From assembly GCF_014489635.1 (NCBI RefSeq), contig NZ_CP060828.1, positions 248,001 to 312,000 on the forward strand: a DNA stretch of 64,000 nt, given 5' to 3'. Origin of the DNA: Streptomyces roseirectus. GTDB taxonomy: Bacteria; Actinomycetota; Actinomycetes; Streptomycetales; Streptomycetaceae. Shown here piece after piece: positions 18,094 through 26,406 of the stretch. The translations under genes were made by a program, and so were the position numbers. Each line of letters begins with the position of its first letter. Within the stretch, counting starts at the first letter, position 1. The notes beneath the pieces were generated by a model. That model had not been told where the DNA came from, searched no databases, and worked only from the letters and a program-made list of their open reading frames with translations.

Positions 18094-21000
18094 CGCGCGC
18101 GCAGATCCCGGCGGCCCGGGACCTGGAGGGGCGGATCGCGCTGGTGACCGGCGGCGGCAAGGGCGTCGGCGCGGCGATCAGCCGTGAACTGGCCCGGCAC
18201 GGCGCGCATGTGATCGTGAACCACTTCCACTCCCCGGACCGCGCCGAGGAGACCGTCGAGGCGATCAGGGCGGCGGGCGGCTCGGCGCAGGCGCTGCGCG
18301 CGAGCGTCGCCAAGCCGGACGAGGTCGCGGAGATGTTCCAGGCGATCGCGCGGGCCCACGGCGACCTGGACGTCCTGGTCAACAACGCGGCCCGGGGCGT
18401 CTTCGCCCGCTACGACGAGCTGACCGACCGCGAGTGGCAGCGCGCGCTGGACACGAACGTGCACGGCGCCCGCTGGTGCGCCCTGAACGCCGTCCCGCTC
18501 ATGCGCGGCCGGGGCGGCGCCGTCGTCAACGTCTCCTCCATCGGCGCGGGCCTCGCCATGGACAACTACCTCCTGGTCGGGGTGTGCAAGGCGGCGCTGG
18601 AGGCGCTGACGCGGTATCTCGCGGCGGATCTGGGGCCGCTCGGCATCCGGGTCAACACCGCGTCGGCGGGGCTGCTGGACAACACGACGGCCGAACTGTT
18701 CCCGGGGGCGCGGGAGTTGCGGCAGGTGTGCGCGGACGCGGCCCCGCTGGGCCGGGTCGGCACGGAGGAGGAACTGGCGCGGCTGGTGGCGTTCCTGGCG
18801 TCGCCGCAGAGCGGCTGGGTCTCGGGGCAGACGTTCCTCGCGGACGGCGGCCTTTCGGTGGGCCGGGCGATGCTCACGCCGCGTTCCACTCCCCCGCCGC
18901 CGGAACCGGCCGAGGAGACCGTCGCGATCGTCGGCATGGGCGTCGTCGCCCCCGGCGTCCACGGCCCCGACACGCTGTGGGAGCGGCTGGTCGAAGGGCG
19001 GCCGGTGTTCACGGAGCCCGGGGAGCGGTTCGCGCTGGACCACTTCTGGTCCCCCGGGCGCAGGACCGCCGACCGTACGTACAGCAGGGTCGCGGGCTAC
19101 GCGCACGAGGAGGGCGACACGTCGGACTTCCTCACGACATGGCTGCGGGCGGCGCTCCGGCAGTGCGGCGCGCCCCCGCCGGGTGCGCGGGCGGCGTGTT
19201 TCGTCGGGGCGTGGAACGAGGGCAGTCAGCACGTCGAGCAGAGCGTCCTCGTCGAGGCCGTCGCCGAGCAGGCCGGGCGGGAGCTGCGGGACCTCCTGCG
19301 GCGCCACTACCCGTACGCCGGGGCGGTCGCGGACCACCTGCCGTACGCGGCCGTGCGCGCCGCGCTGCGCGGGGTCCTCCCGGAGCGGACGCCCGTGCGG
19401 GTGGTCGACACCGCGTGCTCGTCGTCGCTGTACGCGATCGACCTGGGGGCCAAGAGCGTCCTGGACGGGGAGTGCGACGTCGCGTACTGCGGGGGTGTCT
19501 TCTCGCAGGGGCCGCGCTACAGCGTGCTGTTCTCGCAGCTGGGCGGGTTGAGCGCGAGCGGCCGGGTGCGGGCGTTCGACGCGGGCGCGGACGGGGTGCT
19601 GTTCTCGGACGGCGCGGGCCTGGTCGCCCTGAAACGGCTGGACCGGGCGCGGGCCGACGGGGATCGGGTCCTCGCGGTGCTGGCCGGGTTCGGGGCCGCG
19701 TCCGACGGGCGGGGCAAGGCCGTGCACGCGCCGCACCGCACGGGTCAGGAGCGGGCGCTGCGGCGGGCGCGCGGCGTGAACGCGGTGCCGGCCGGGCAGC
19801 TCGACTGGGTGGTGGCCCACGCGACGGGCACCCCGGTGGGGGACGGGGTGGAGCGGGCGGTCCTGGAGGAGGCGCATCCGGGCGCGCTGTGCACGTCGAA
19901 CAAGTCCGTGCTGGGGCACACCGGTTGGGCCGCCGGGGTGGTGTCGGTCGTGCACGCCCTCCAAGGACTCGCCCACTCGACGGTGCCCGCACAGGTCCCG
20001 TACGAGGCCGGCGGGCCGTCCGCGCCGCGCGTCCCCGCGCACGCGACGCCCCTGCCGCGCCGCCCCGGCCGGCCGCGCACGGTGGGGGTGTCGGCGTTCG
20101 GGTTCGGCGGGACCAACGCGCATCTGCTGCTCCAGGACGAGTCCGGGCCACGTTCGCAGCCCCCAGTTCTGGAGGGTGATCCGGTGGTCGTGGTCGGCTG
20201 GTCCGCGCACCTGCCCGGCGCGCCCGGCGAGGCGGAGGTCCTGCGGCGCCTGCACGCCGGACTCCCGCTCGCCGAACGACACTTCGGGACGCCGTACCCG
20301 GTGCCGCCGCCGGCCGAGGTGCGGATGCCGCCGCGCACCGCCGCCGCGATCGACCCGGCGCAGCTGATGGCGCTCCAGGCCGCCGCGCGCCTCGCTCCCT
20401 TCTGGGCGGGGCTGACGGAGACGACGGGGGTGATCACGGCGCACACCGGGGTGCCGGCGAGTTCGGCGGACCTCAGCGTGCGCTGCTACGCACGGTCACT
20501 GACGGAAGAGGTGGCCGCCGAGCCGGTGAAGGCGCTCGTCGAGGCCGTCCTCGACCGCACCCCGGCCACCGGCGAGGACACCCTCGCCGGGGTGATGCCC
20601 AATGTGATCCCGGCCCGCGTCGCCGCCGTCCACGACCTGCACGGGCTGACCATGACCGTGGACACGGGACCGACCTCCGGCCGCAGCGCCCTCACGACCG
20701 CGCGCGCGTACCTGAGGCGGGGGGAGCTGGACCTGGCGGTCGTCCTCGGTGTCAACGGCGGCAGCTCCGCGCTCTTCGCGCACCTGCACGGTCTCGCCCC
20801 GGACGTCCCGGCCGAGGGCGCCTTCGCGCTCGCCGTGACCCGTGCCTCCGTCGCCCGCGCGCACGGCTGGTCCGTCCTGTCCCCGCTCGACGACCTCGTG
20901 GCGGGCCTCCCTGAGCGGGCCGCGCTCGGCCCCTACCTGGCGGCGGACGACCTGGTCGAGGCGGTGCGCCGCCTCCCGCTCCCCGCGCCGCGCACGACCT

Positions 21001-23375
21001 CCCGGCACACCGTCGTCTGGGAGCCCGCCGGGACGGTCCCGTCCGCCGCGCCCGTCCTCTCCCCCGGCACCCTGGTCATCACCTCCCCCGCGTGCGCGGG
21101 CGCGTTGCGCGACGCCGTCCGCGCGGTGCCCTCCTGTCGGCTGCTGGCCCCGCGGCCCGGCGAGGATCCGCAGGAGGCCGTCGCGGGGCTCCTCGCCGAC
21201 AGTCCGCACGGCTTCCGGCACGTGCGGGTGGTCGTGCCGATGCGGACGTCGCCGCAGTGGCCCGCGCCGCCGGAGGGCGCGCTGCTCGCGGTGCAGGAGG
21301 CGGCGTTCGTCGCCGTCCGGGAGCTGCGGGACGCGCTGGTGGACGGCGGGACGCTGGGGGTGGTGGTGCTGACGGGGTTCCCGAAAGGGGTGGCGCCGCC
21401 GCACGCGCACCTGTTCACCGGGTTCGTGAAGAGTCTCGCCTGGGAACTGGTGGGCTGCACGCCGGTGGCGTTGCTGAGTGACGCGGCGTCGGCGCTGGAC
21501 GCGCTCGGTGCGGTGGGGGTGGAGCTGGGGCGGGTGCGGGGGTTGCCTGTCGTCGTGCACCGGGAGGGGGTGCGGCTGGTGCAGCGGCTGCGGGCGAGTG
21601 ACGTGCCGGCGGGGACGGTCGCGCTGGCGCCGGGGGCGGTCGTCGTGGCGACCGGGGGTGCGCGGGGGATCACGGCCGCGTGTCTGCTGGGGCTGGCCGA
21701 ACGGGTGCCGGTGCGGGTGCACCTGATCGGGTCGAGCCGCCTGGAGGACGTGCCGGAGACCCTGTTGCGCGCGGACGACGACCAACTCCCCGGCCTGCGC
21801 GCTCAGTTCATCGCCTCGACACGGGCCGAGGAGCCCGAGCTGTCCGTGCGGGAGATCAACCAGCGGTTCGAACGGCTGCTGCACGCCCGCGAGTCGCGGC
21901 TCACCCTGGACCGGCTGCGGGAGCTGTGCGGCGCGGACGCGGTGCGCTTCCACACCGCCGACGTCACCGACCGGAAGGCGGTGCTGCGGACGGCCGAACT
22001 GGTCGGGAGCGCCGAGGGGCGGGTGGATCTGCTGGTCAACGGAGCCGGGGTGCACCATCCCGGCGACATCGTCCGCAAGGACCTGCCGGGGATGCGGCGG
22101 GTGCGGGACGTGAAGCTCGCCGGCTACCACCATCTGCGCGAGGCGTTCGCCGGGGCGCTGACACCCCGGCTGTGGTGCAACTTCGGATCCGTGACCGGGC
22201 TCGCGGGGCTGCCCGGCGAGAGCGACTACTCGCCGGCGAACGACTTCCTCGCCGGGGCGGCGTACGCGGCGGCCGAGGAGCGGGGGGAGTTCACCGTCGC
22301 CTGGACCGTGTGGGACGAGACCGGGCTCGGCTCCGGCAGCGTCGTCCAGTCGTACACGGCGCGCACCGCGCGGCTCAGCCGGATGACGACGGCGGAGGGG
22401 GTGGCGCACTTCCTCGACGAGCTGGCGCGGCCCCGGGGCGAGCGGCTGATCACGTTCGTCGGGGAGGCCGAACACGCCTCGTTCGAGCGGCTGTTCCCCG
22501 GGTTCCGGGAGACGTCCGGGCTGCTGGGCGAGGCGGACGGGCCCGGCCGGTGGCGGCTGACGCTGGACGTGGAGCGGCACGGTTTCCTGCGGGACCACCT
22601 GGTGGACGGGCGGCCCACGCTGCCGGGGGTGATGCTCGCGGACGTCGCCGTGCAGGCCGCGCGGCGACTCGTGCCGGGGCTCGCTGTGCGCGCGGTGGAG
22701 AACCTGGTCTTCTCGGCATGGGTGCGGGCCCGGGAGGGGGCCCCGGCGGAGTACCGGGTCACGGCGTCGGTCGTCGGCGCGGAGCCGGAGCGGGCGGCGT
22801 CCGTCGCGGTGTCCGTGCGCTCGGACACCGTCGCGCCCGACGGGCGGGTGCTGGCCCGGGACCGTGAGCACTTCCGCGCGGTCGTCCGGCTGGGAGGTCC
22901 CGAGCCGCTGCCGGCCCCCTCCGGTGAGCCGGATGACGGCGCGGGGTGGCGGCCCGTCGCCGACCCGTACTACGACGCCGCCTCGCCCGCCCTGCTCACC
23001 GGCGTGTTCCGGGCCACCGCCGAGGCGCGCGGCGGGCCCGGGGGCAGCGTCTGCCGGTGGCAGCCGGACGCCGCCCTGCTCGCCGCGCTGCCCGGGACGG
23101 CCACGCCGTGCGTGCTGCTGGACAGCCTCGCCCGGACGCGGTGGCTGGTCCCCGACGCCGAGGGGCGGGTCGGCGTGGCGGTGCCGCGCCGGATCGCCCG
23201 GATCGGCCTGTTCGCGCCCGGCACCGACGCCGCTCTCGCCCGCGACTGCGCGGACGGCATCGTCCTCGGCCACTGCGCCGCGACCGGCGTGTCCACCGCG
23301 CGGACGGCCGACGGGCGGGTCCTCGCGCAGATCAGCGGCCTGTACGGCACCGAACTCGCCCGGCTGGACGCCTGA
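18090..23375 (+). CDS. Multidomain synthase: ER(FabL-like)-KS-CLF-KR-DH
   Basis: A 1761-residue iterative-type megasynthase, GTG start overlapping the previous stop. Domains: residues 12-258 an SDR with FabL-like features (GGGKGVG, then Tyr160-x6-Lys167, the spacing of enoyl-ACP reductase III rather than Tyr-x3-Lys); 277-683 a ketosynthase with Cys443 (TACSSS), His577 and His610; about 696-925 a second KS-like half in which the cysteine position is Pro861 (VDTGPTSG), hence a chain-length-factor-like domain; 1182-1450 a ketoreductase (TGGARG, Ser1367, Tyr1380, Asn1384); 1489-1760 a dehydratase (His1503-x3-Gly-x4-Pro1512, Asp1678 candidate). With the AT-ACP protein it has every activity for full reduction. 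Product unknown; no thioesterase seen. Confidence 0.88.
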   Translation: MTRAQIPAARDLEGRIALVTGGGKGVGAAISRELARHGAHVIVNHFHSPDRAEETVEAIRAAGGSAQALRASVAKPDEVAEMFQAIARAHGDLDVLVNNAARGVFARYDELTDREWQRALDTNVHGARWCALNAVPLMRGRGGAVVNVSSIGAGLAMDNYLLVGVCKAALEALTRYLAADLGPLGIRVNTASAGLLDNTTAELFPGARELRQVCADAAPLGRVGTEEELARLVAFLASPQSGWVSGQTFLADGGLSVGRAMLTPRSTPPPPEPAEETVAIVGMGVVAPGVHGPDTLWERLVEGRPVFTEPGERFALDHFWSPGRRTADRTYSRVAGYAHEEGDTSDFLTTWLRAALRQCGAPPPGARAACFVGAWNEGSQHVEQSVLVEAVAEQAGRELRDLLRRHYPYAGAVADHLPYAAVRAALRGVLPERTPVRVVDTACSSSLYAIDLGAKSVLDGECDVAYCGGVFSQGPRYSVLFSQLGGLSASGRVRAFDAGADGVLFSDGAGLVALKRLDRARADGDRVLAVLAGFGAASDGRGKAVHAPHRTGQERALRRARGVNAVPAGQLDWVVAHATGTPVGDGVERAVLEEAHPGALCTSNKSVLGHTGWAAGVVSVVHALQGLAHSTVPAQVPYEAGGPSAPRVPAHATPLPRRPGRPRTVGVSAFGFGGTNAHLLLQDESGPRSQPPVLEGDPVVVVGWSAHLPGAPGEAEVLRRLHAGLPLAERHFGTPYPVPPPAEVRMPPRTAAAIDPAQLMALQAAARLAPFWAGLTETTGVITAHTGVPASSADLSVRCYARSLTEEVAAEPVKALVEAVLDRTPATGEDTLAGVMPNVIPARVAAVHDLHGLTMTVDTGPTSGRSALTTARAYLRRGELDLAVVLGVNGGSSALFAHLHGLAPDVPAEGAFALAVTRASVARAHGWSVLSPLDDLVAGLPERAALGPYLAADDLVEAVRRLPLPAPRTTSRHTVVWEPAGTVPSAAPVLSPGTLVITSPACAGALRDAVRAVPSCRLLAPRPGEDPQEAVAGLLADSPHGFRHVRVVVPMRTSPQWPAPPEGALLAVQEAAFVAVRELRDALVDGGTLGVVVLTGFPKGVAPPHAHLFTGFVKSLAWELVGCTPVALLSDAASALDALGAVGVELGRVRGLPVVVHREGVRLVQRLRASDVPAGTVALAPGAVVVATGGARGITAACLLGLAERVPVRVHLIGSSRLEDVPETLLRADDDQLPGLRAQFIASTRAEEPELSVREINQRFERLLHARESRLTLDRLRELCGADAVRFHTADVTDRKAVLRTAELVGSAEGRVDLLVNGAGVHHPGDIVRKDLPGMRRVRDVKLAGYHHLREAFAGALTPRLWCNFGSVTGLAGLPGESDYSPANDFLAGAAYAAAEERGEFTVAWTVWDETGLGSGSVVQSYTARTARLSRMTTAEGVAHFLDELARPRGERLITFVGEAEHASFERLFPGFRETSGLLGEADGPGRWRLTLDVERHGFLRDHLVDGRPTLPGVMLADVAVQAARRLVPGLAVRAVENLVFSAWVRAREGAPAEYRVTASVVGAEPERAASVAVSVRSDTVAPDGRVLARDREHFRAVVRLGGPEPLPAPSGEPDDGAGWRPVADPYYDAASPALLTGVFRATAEARGGPGGSVCRWQPDAALLAALPGTATPCVLLDSLARTRWLVPDAEGRVGVAVPRRIARIGLFAPGTDAALARDCADGIVLGHCAATGVSTARTADGRVLAQISGLYGTELARLDA

Positions 23376-23402
23376 CCGACTCCGCGAAAGGCAGCACCCC
23401 TC

Positions 23403-24179
23403 ATGGACCTCACCGGACAGACCGCCCTCGTCACCGGCGGCACCCGGGGCATCGGCCTCGCCATCGCGCACCGGCTCCTCGCGGCGGGCGCCCGCGTGGT
23501 GATCTCCGGCCGCGACGAGGACACCGGCCGAGCGGCCCTGGACCAGCTCGCCGCCGGGGACGACGCCGCCTTGTCGACCGGCGACGCCACGTCCCGCGCG
23601 GACGCCGAGCGCGCCGTCGACACCGTCGTCGAACGGTTCGGGCACCTCGACATCGTCGTCAACAACGTCGGCGGGGCGGCGGACTTCGCGACCGTCGCCG
23701 ACATCTCCGACGATCTCTGGCACCGCACCCTCTCCCTCAACCTCGACCCCGCCCTCTACACGACCCGCCGGGCCCTCGCCCACCTCGTCCCGCAGCGCTC
23801 GGGCCGCATCATCAACATCTCCTCCATGGAGGGCCGCGACCCCGACCCCGGGCTGTGCGCCTACGCCACCGCCAAACACGCCCTCATCGGATTCACCCGC
23901 GTCCTCGCCAAGGAGGTCGGCGTCCACGGCATCACCGCCAACTGCGTCTGCCCCGGCGCCGTCCTCACCGACTGGGTCCGCGACAAAGGTCCGGTCGCCG
24001 CGCGCGTCCTCGGCACGGACTACACCGGACTCCTCGGGCACTTCACCGGCCGCGCGGTGACAGGCCGGCTGACCTCGCCGCAGGAGGTGGCGGCGGCCGT
24101 GGAGTGGCTGGCCTCCGAGGGCGGGGCGGGGGTCACGGCGGCCTGCATCTCGGTGGACGGGGGGTCGACGGTGCTGTGA
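23403..24179 (+). CDS. FabG-like SDR, third gene of synthase operon
   Basis: A 258-residue classical SDR resembling 3-oxoacyl-ACP reductases: TGGTRGIG at 11-18, NNVGG at about 87-91, Ser141, Tyr154 and Lys158 (YATAK). It starts 27 bases after the synthase stop with GAAAGG before the ATG, so it is probably co-transcribed and could act as an extra or tailoring reductase. Its last 160 bases are overlapped on the other strand by the MerR frame. Confidence 0.88.
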   Translation: MDLTGQTALVTGGTRGIGLAIAHRLLAAGARVVISGRDEDTGRAALDQLAAGDDAALSTGDATSRADAERAVDTVVERFGHLDIVVNNVGGAADFATVADISDDLWHRTLSLNLDPALYTTRRALAHLVPQRSGRIINISSMEGRDPDPGLCAYATAKHALIGFTRVLAKEVGVHGITANCVCPGAVLTDWVRDKGPVAARVLGTDYTGLLGHFTGRAVTGRLTSPQEVAAAVEWLASEGGAGVTAACISVDGGSTVL

Positions 24180-24541
24180 GCGACAGTCAGTTGCACCCCC
24201 CCCTGGCTCAACGCGTCCCGGAGGCGGTCCCGGACGGCTGTCTGCGCGGCGATACGTGCGTCGAGGACCGCCAGCCGCCGCTCGGCGACCTGGAGTCCCC
24301 GGGCGGACGGCGGTGCCGTGGTCATGTCCCCGTCCAGGCAGGGGAGGAACACCTGGACGTCGTCCAGGGTGAGCCCGGCGGCCAGGAGGTGGCGGATGTT
24401 GCGGACCCGGCCCACCGCCCGCTCGTCGTAGTGGCGGTAGCCGTTGGGGGCGCGCTCCGAGGTGATCAGCCCGGCCTGCTCGTAGTGCCGCAGCGCGCGG
24501 GCGCTCGCCCCGGTCGCGCTGGCCAGCTCACCGATCCGCAC
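24020..24541 (-). CDS. MerR-family regulator with overlong C-terminus
   Basis: A 173-residue protein. Residues 1-115 are a normal MerR regulator (MRIGELASATGASARALRHYEQAGLI, then YRHYDERAV and a coiled-coil dimer helix). The remaining ~55 residues, Ser/Thr/Pro-rich, are read entirely antisense to the SDR gene at 23403-24179; most likely the original stop has been lost, or the tail is dispensable. It follows the SDR gene at 24573 on the same strand after 31 bases, suggesting a two-gene unit. Ligand unknown. Confidence 0.8.
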   Translation of the reverse strand: MRIGELASATGASARALRHYEQAGLITSERAPNGYRHYDERAVGRVRNIRHLLAAGLTLDDVQVFLPCLDGDMTTAPPSARGLQVAERRLAVLDARIAAQTAVRDRLRDALSQGGVQLTVAHSTVDPPSTEMQAAVTPAPPSEASHSTAAATSCGEVSRPVTARPVKCPRSPV

Positions 24542-24572
24542 CCGTCGCCCCCTTCTCCGGGGGCCATTCGTA

Positions 24573-25343
24573 TCACGCGACGACCGCCCCGCCGTCGACC
24601 GGGAGGACCACCCCGGTGACGAATGAGGCGTCAGGGGACGCGAGTTGAGTGATCGCCCAGGCCACTTCCCGGGGCCGGCCGATCCGGCCCAGCGGGGTGT
24701 GCGCCAACTGCCACTGCCGTACGGCGGCGCTCTGTTCGGGCGTCAGTCCCTGGTGCTCGCCGATCGGGGTGTCGATCGCGCCCGGCGCGACCGCCGCGAC
24801 GCGGATCCCGCGCGGTGCCAGTTCGACGGCCCAGCTGCGGGTCAGCGTCTCCAGCGCGGCCTTCGTCGCCGCGTACACGGAGTTGCCGGGCCAGGCCCGC
24901 CGGTCCACCGACGTGCTCACGTTGACGACGACACCGCCGGACGCCTCCAGCGGCGCCAGCGCGGCCTGGGTCAGCAGGACGGGGGCGATGAGGTTGGTCG
25001 CGATCTGCGGGGCGATCGTCTCCGGGGTGAGCGCGCCGAGGGCTCCGGCGCGCACGATGCCGGCGTTGTTCACCAGCACGTCCAGCCGGCCGTGCGTCTC
25101 CAGCGCCGTGCGGACGATCAGCTCGGGCCCGCCGTCCGCGGTGATGTCGACGGGCAGCGGGGTGATCCGGGCGTGTCCTGCGGCCGTCTCGTGGAGGGGT
25201 TCGGGGCGGCGACCGACGGCGAGGACGTGGGCGCCCTGTTCGGCGAACGCGTGGGCGGTGGCCCGGCCGATGCCGGTGCCGGCTCCGGTGACGACGACGG
25301 TCCTGGTGGTGCGCGGTGCGGTGCTGGTGTCCATGCCGGGCAT
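24573..25343 (-). CDS. SDR-family oxidoreductase
   Basis: A 256-residue classical SDR: TGAGTGIG at 19-26, NNAG at about 92-95, Ser at the NVSTS strand, Tyr157 and Lys161 (YAATK). Two ATGs are possible (25343 and 25334); the first has AGGGTCGG upstream and is used here. Upstream of the MerR gene on the same strand, likely one operon. Substrate unknown. Confidence 0.88.
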   Translation of the reverse strand: MPGMDTSTAPRTTRTVVVTGAGTGIGRATAHAFAEQGAHVLAVGRRPEPLHETAAGHARITPLPVDITADGGPELIVRTALETHGRLDVLVNNAGIVRAGALGALTPETIAPQIATNLIAPVLLTQAALAPLEASGGVVVNVSTSVDRRAWPGNSVYAATKAALETLTRSWAVELAPRGIRVAAVAPGAIDTPIGEHQGLTPEQSAAVRQWQLAHTPLGRIGRPREVAWAITQLASPDASFVTGVVLPVDGGAVVA

Positions 25344-25370
25344 CGTCCGACCCTGACGCCAGCGGCAAGG

Positions 25371-26042
25371 TCAAGCGCGGTGCCGGTTCCTTCCACGGGG
25401 CGGTCCTCCTCCGGCGCCGCCGAGGGGAAGCAGGGACAGCAGGGGCGCGCCGTTGTTCCACGAGCCGAACAGGTCGCGGTTGAGGGCGGTGATGCCGTGC
25501 TTGAGCGCGAGGGCGCGGGCGGCGGCGCTGTACTCGCAGGTCGTGACATACAGGGCGACGTCCGCATGGTGCTCGGCGTAGGCCATGCCGACGAACTTCT
25601 GCATGTCACCGCTGGGCACCTTGCGGTGCGGCGCGTAGTGCTTGACCTGGACGACGAGCCGCCGCCCATCGGGAAGCCGGCCGATCACATCCGCCGCGAG
25701 GTCACCCGCCCCGCCGACCACCGTGACCCCGGTACACCCGTCCCGCCGGCACAGCTCGGCGACGTACCGCTCGAAGTCCTGCCAGCTCATCGCGTCGATG
25801 CCCGCCATGGACCGCTCCAGCTCGATCCGCCGCTCGCGGCTGCGCCAGGCGAGGTCGCCGAGACGTTCACGCCGGTGCGCGGCCCACAGACACCAGCCGC
25901 CCCCACCGGCCACCGCCACACAGACCAGCCCGACAACCACCCACGGGTACTGCCACACGAGATAACCGACACCGACCAGCACCCCACCCCCGACCCGCAC
26001 AAGCCGCCGCTTCCGCGCCCGCGTCAATCTCCGCCTCGCCAT
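25371..26042 (-). CDS. Membrane-linked Mrr-type restriction endonuclease
   Basis: A 223-residue protein. Two closely spaced hydrophobic segments (about 17-30 and 34-54) anchor a basic N-terminus. The C-terminal half is an Mrr_cat/PD-(D/E)xK fold: Asp118 (DLAADVIG) followed by VVQVKHY with Gln132-x-Lys134 as the catalytic strand. The usual Glu is Gln, as in many Mrr homologues. Such proteins cleave modified or foreign DNA; here a membrane-linked role in DNA turnover is also possible. No methyltransferase or partner subunit lies next to it. Start ATG at 26042. Confidence 0.8.
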   Translation of the reverse strand: MARRRLTRARKRRLVRVGGGVLVGVGYLVWQYPWVVVGLVCVAVAGGGGWCLWAAHRRERLGDLAWRSRERRIELERSMAGIDAMSWQDFERYVAELCRRDGCTGVTVVGGAGDLAADVIGRLPDGRRLVVQVKHYAPHRKVPSGDMQKFVGMAYAEHHADVALYVTTCEYSAAARALALKHGITALNRDLFGSWNNGAPLLSLLPLGGAGGGPPRGRNRHRA

Positions 26043-26171
26043 CCCCCACGCCCCCGTTCTCCCTGCTCCGCAGGCCAGTGTGGGAGAGCGGAGGGCCCAC
26101 GCCAAGAGCACCTTCTCAGCCACGGAGCGGATGAGTTGGGGACGGACGGTTCGGCGCACAGCCCCCCCCAT

Positions 26172-26406
26172 TACCGTCTTCGTAGCCCCGCAACGGGGTT
26201 ACCGGCCTTCGGAGTTGGCATGACTACCTCCCCTTGTCGAGTGCATGGCCTTGGGGGGTGGTGTCACCAGCTCCGGAGGCACTGACAGACCGCTGATTAG
26301 GGGCATAACCACCGACTTCTTCGCAGGTCGGGAGGCTCTTCGTAATGTGGATGTGGCGATCAGTGCCGTGGCAGGGCCGGGTGAGTACGACCGGAGGACT
26401 CCGCAC
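26172..26406 (+). ncRNA. IS110 upstream non-coding region, candidate bridge RNA
   Basis: The 235 bases before the IS110-type recombinase have no gene. They contain a 9-bp hairpin (GTAGCCCCG-CAA-CGGGGTTAC, 26182-26202, one G-T pair) and further GC-rich inverted segments. In IS110-group elements the region 5' of the recombinase encodes the bridge RNA that pairs with target and donor DNA. Location and structure fit, but boundaries and loops were not derived. Confidence 0.45.

Noticed and set aside
20496..24041. A 1181-codon open frame on the minus strand across the synthase
   Set aside because: Low-complexity Arg/Gly/Val product without motifs, entirely antisense to KS-CLF-KR-DH. A shadow of codon bias.
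25371..26042. Mrr-like nuclease as part of a restriction-modification or defence island
   Set aside because: No methyltransferase, specificity subunit or other defence gene is next to it; the STAND protein is 21 kb away.
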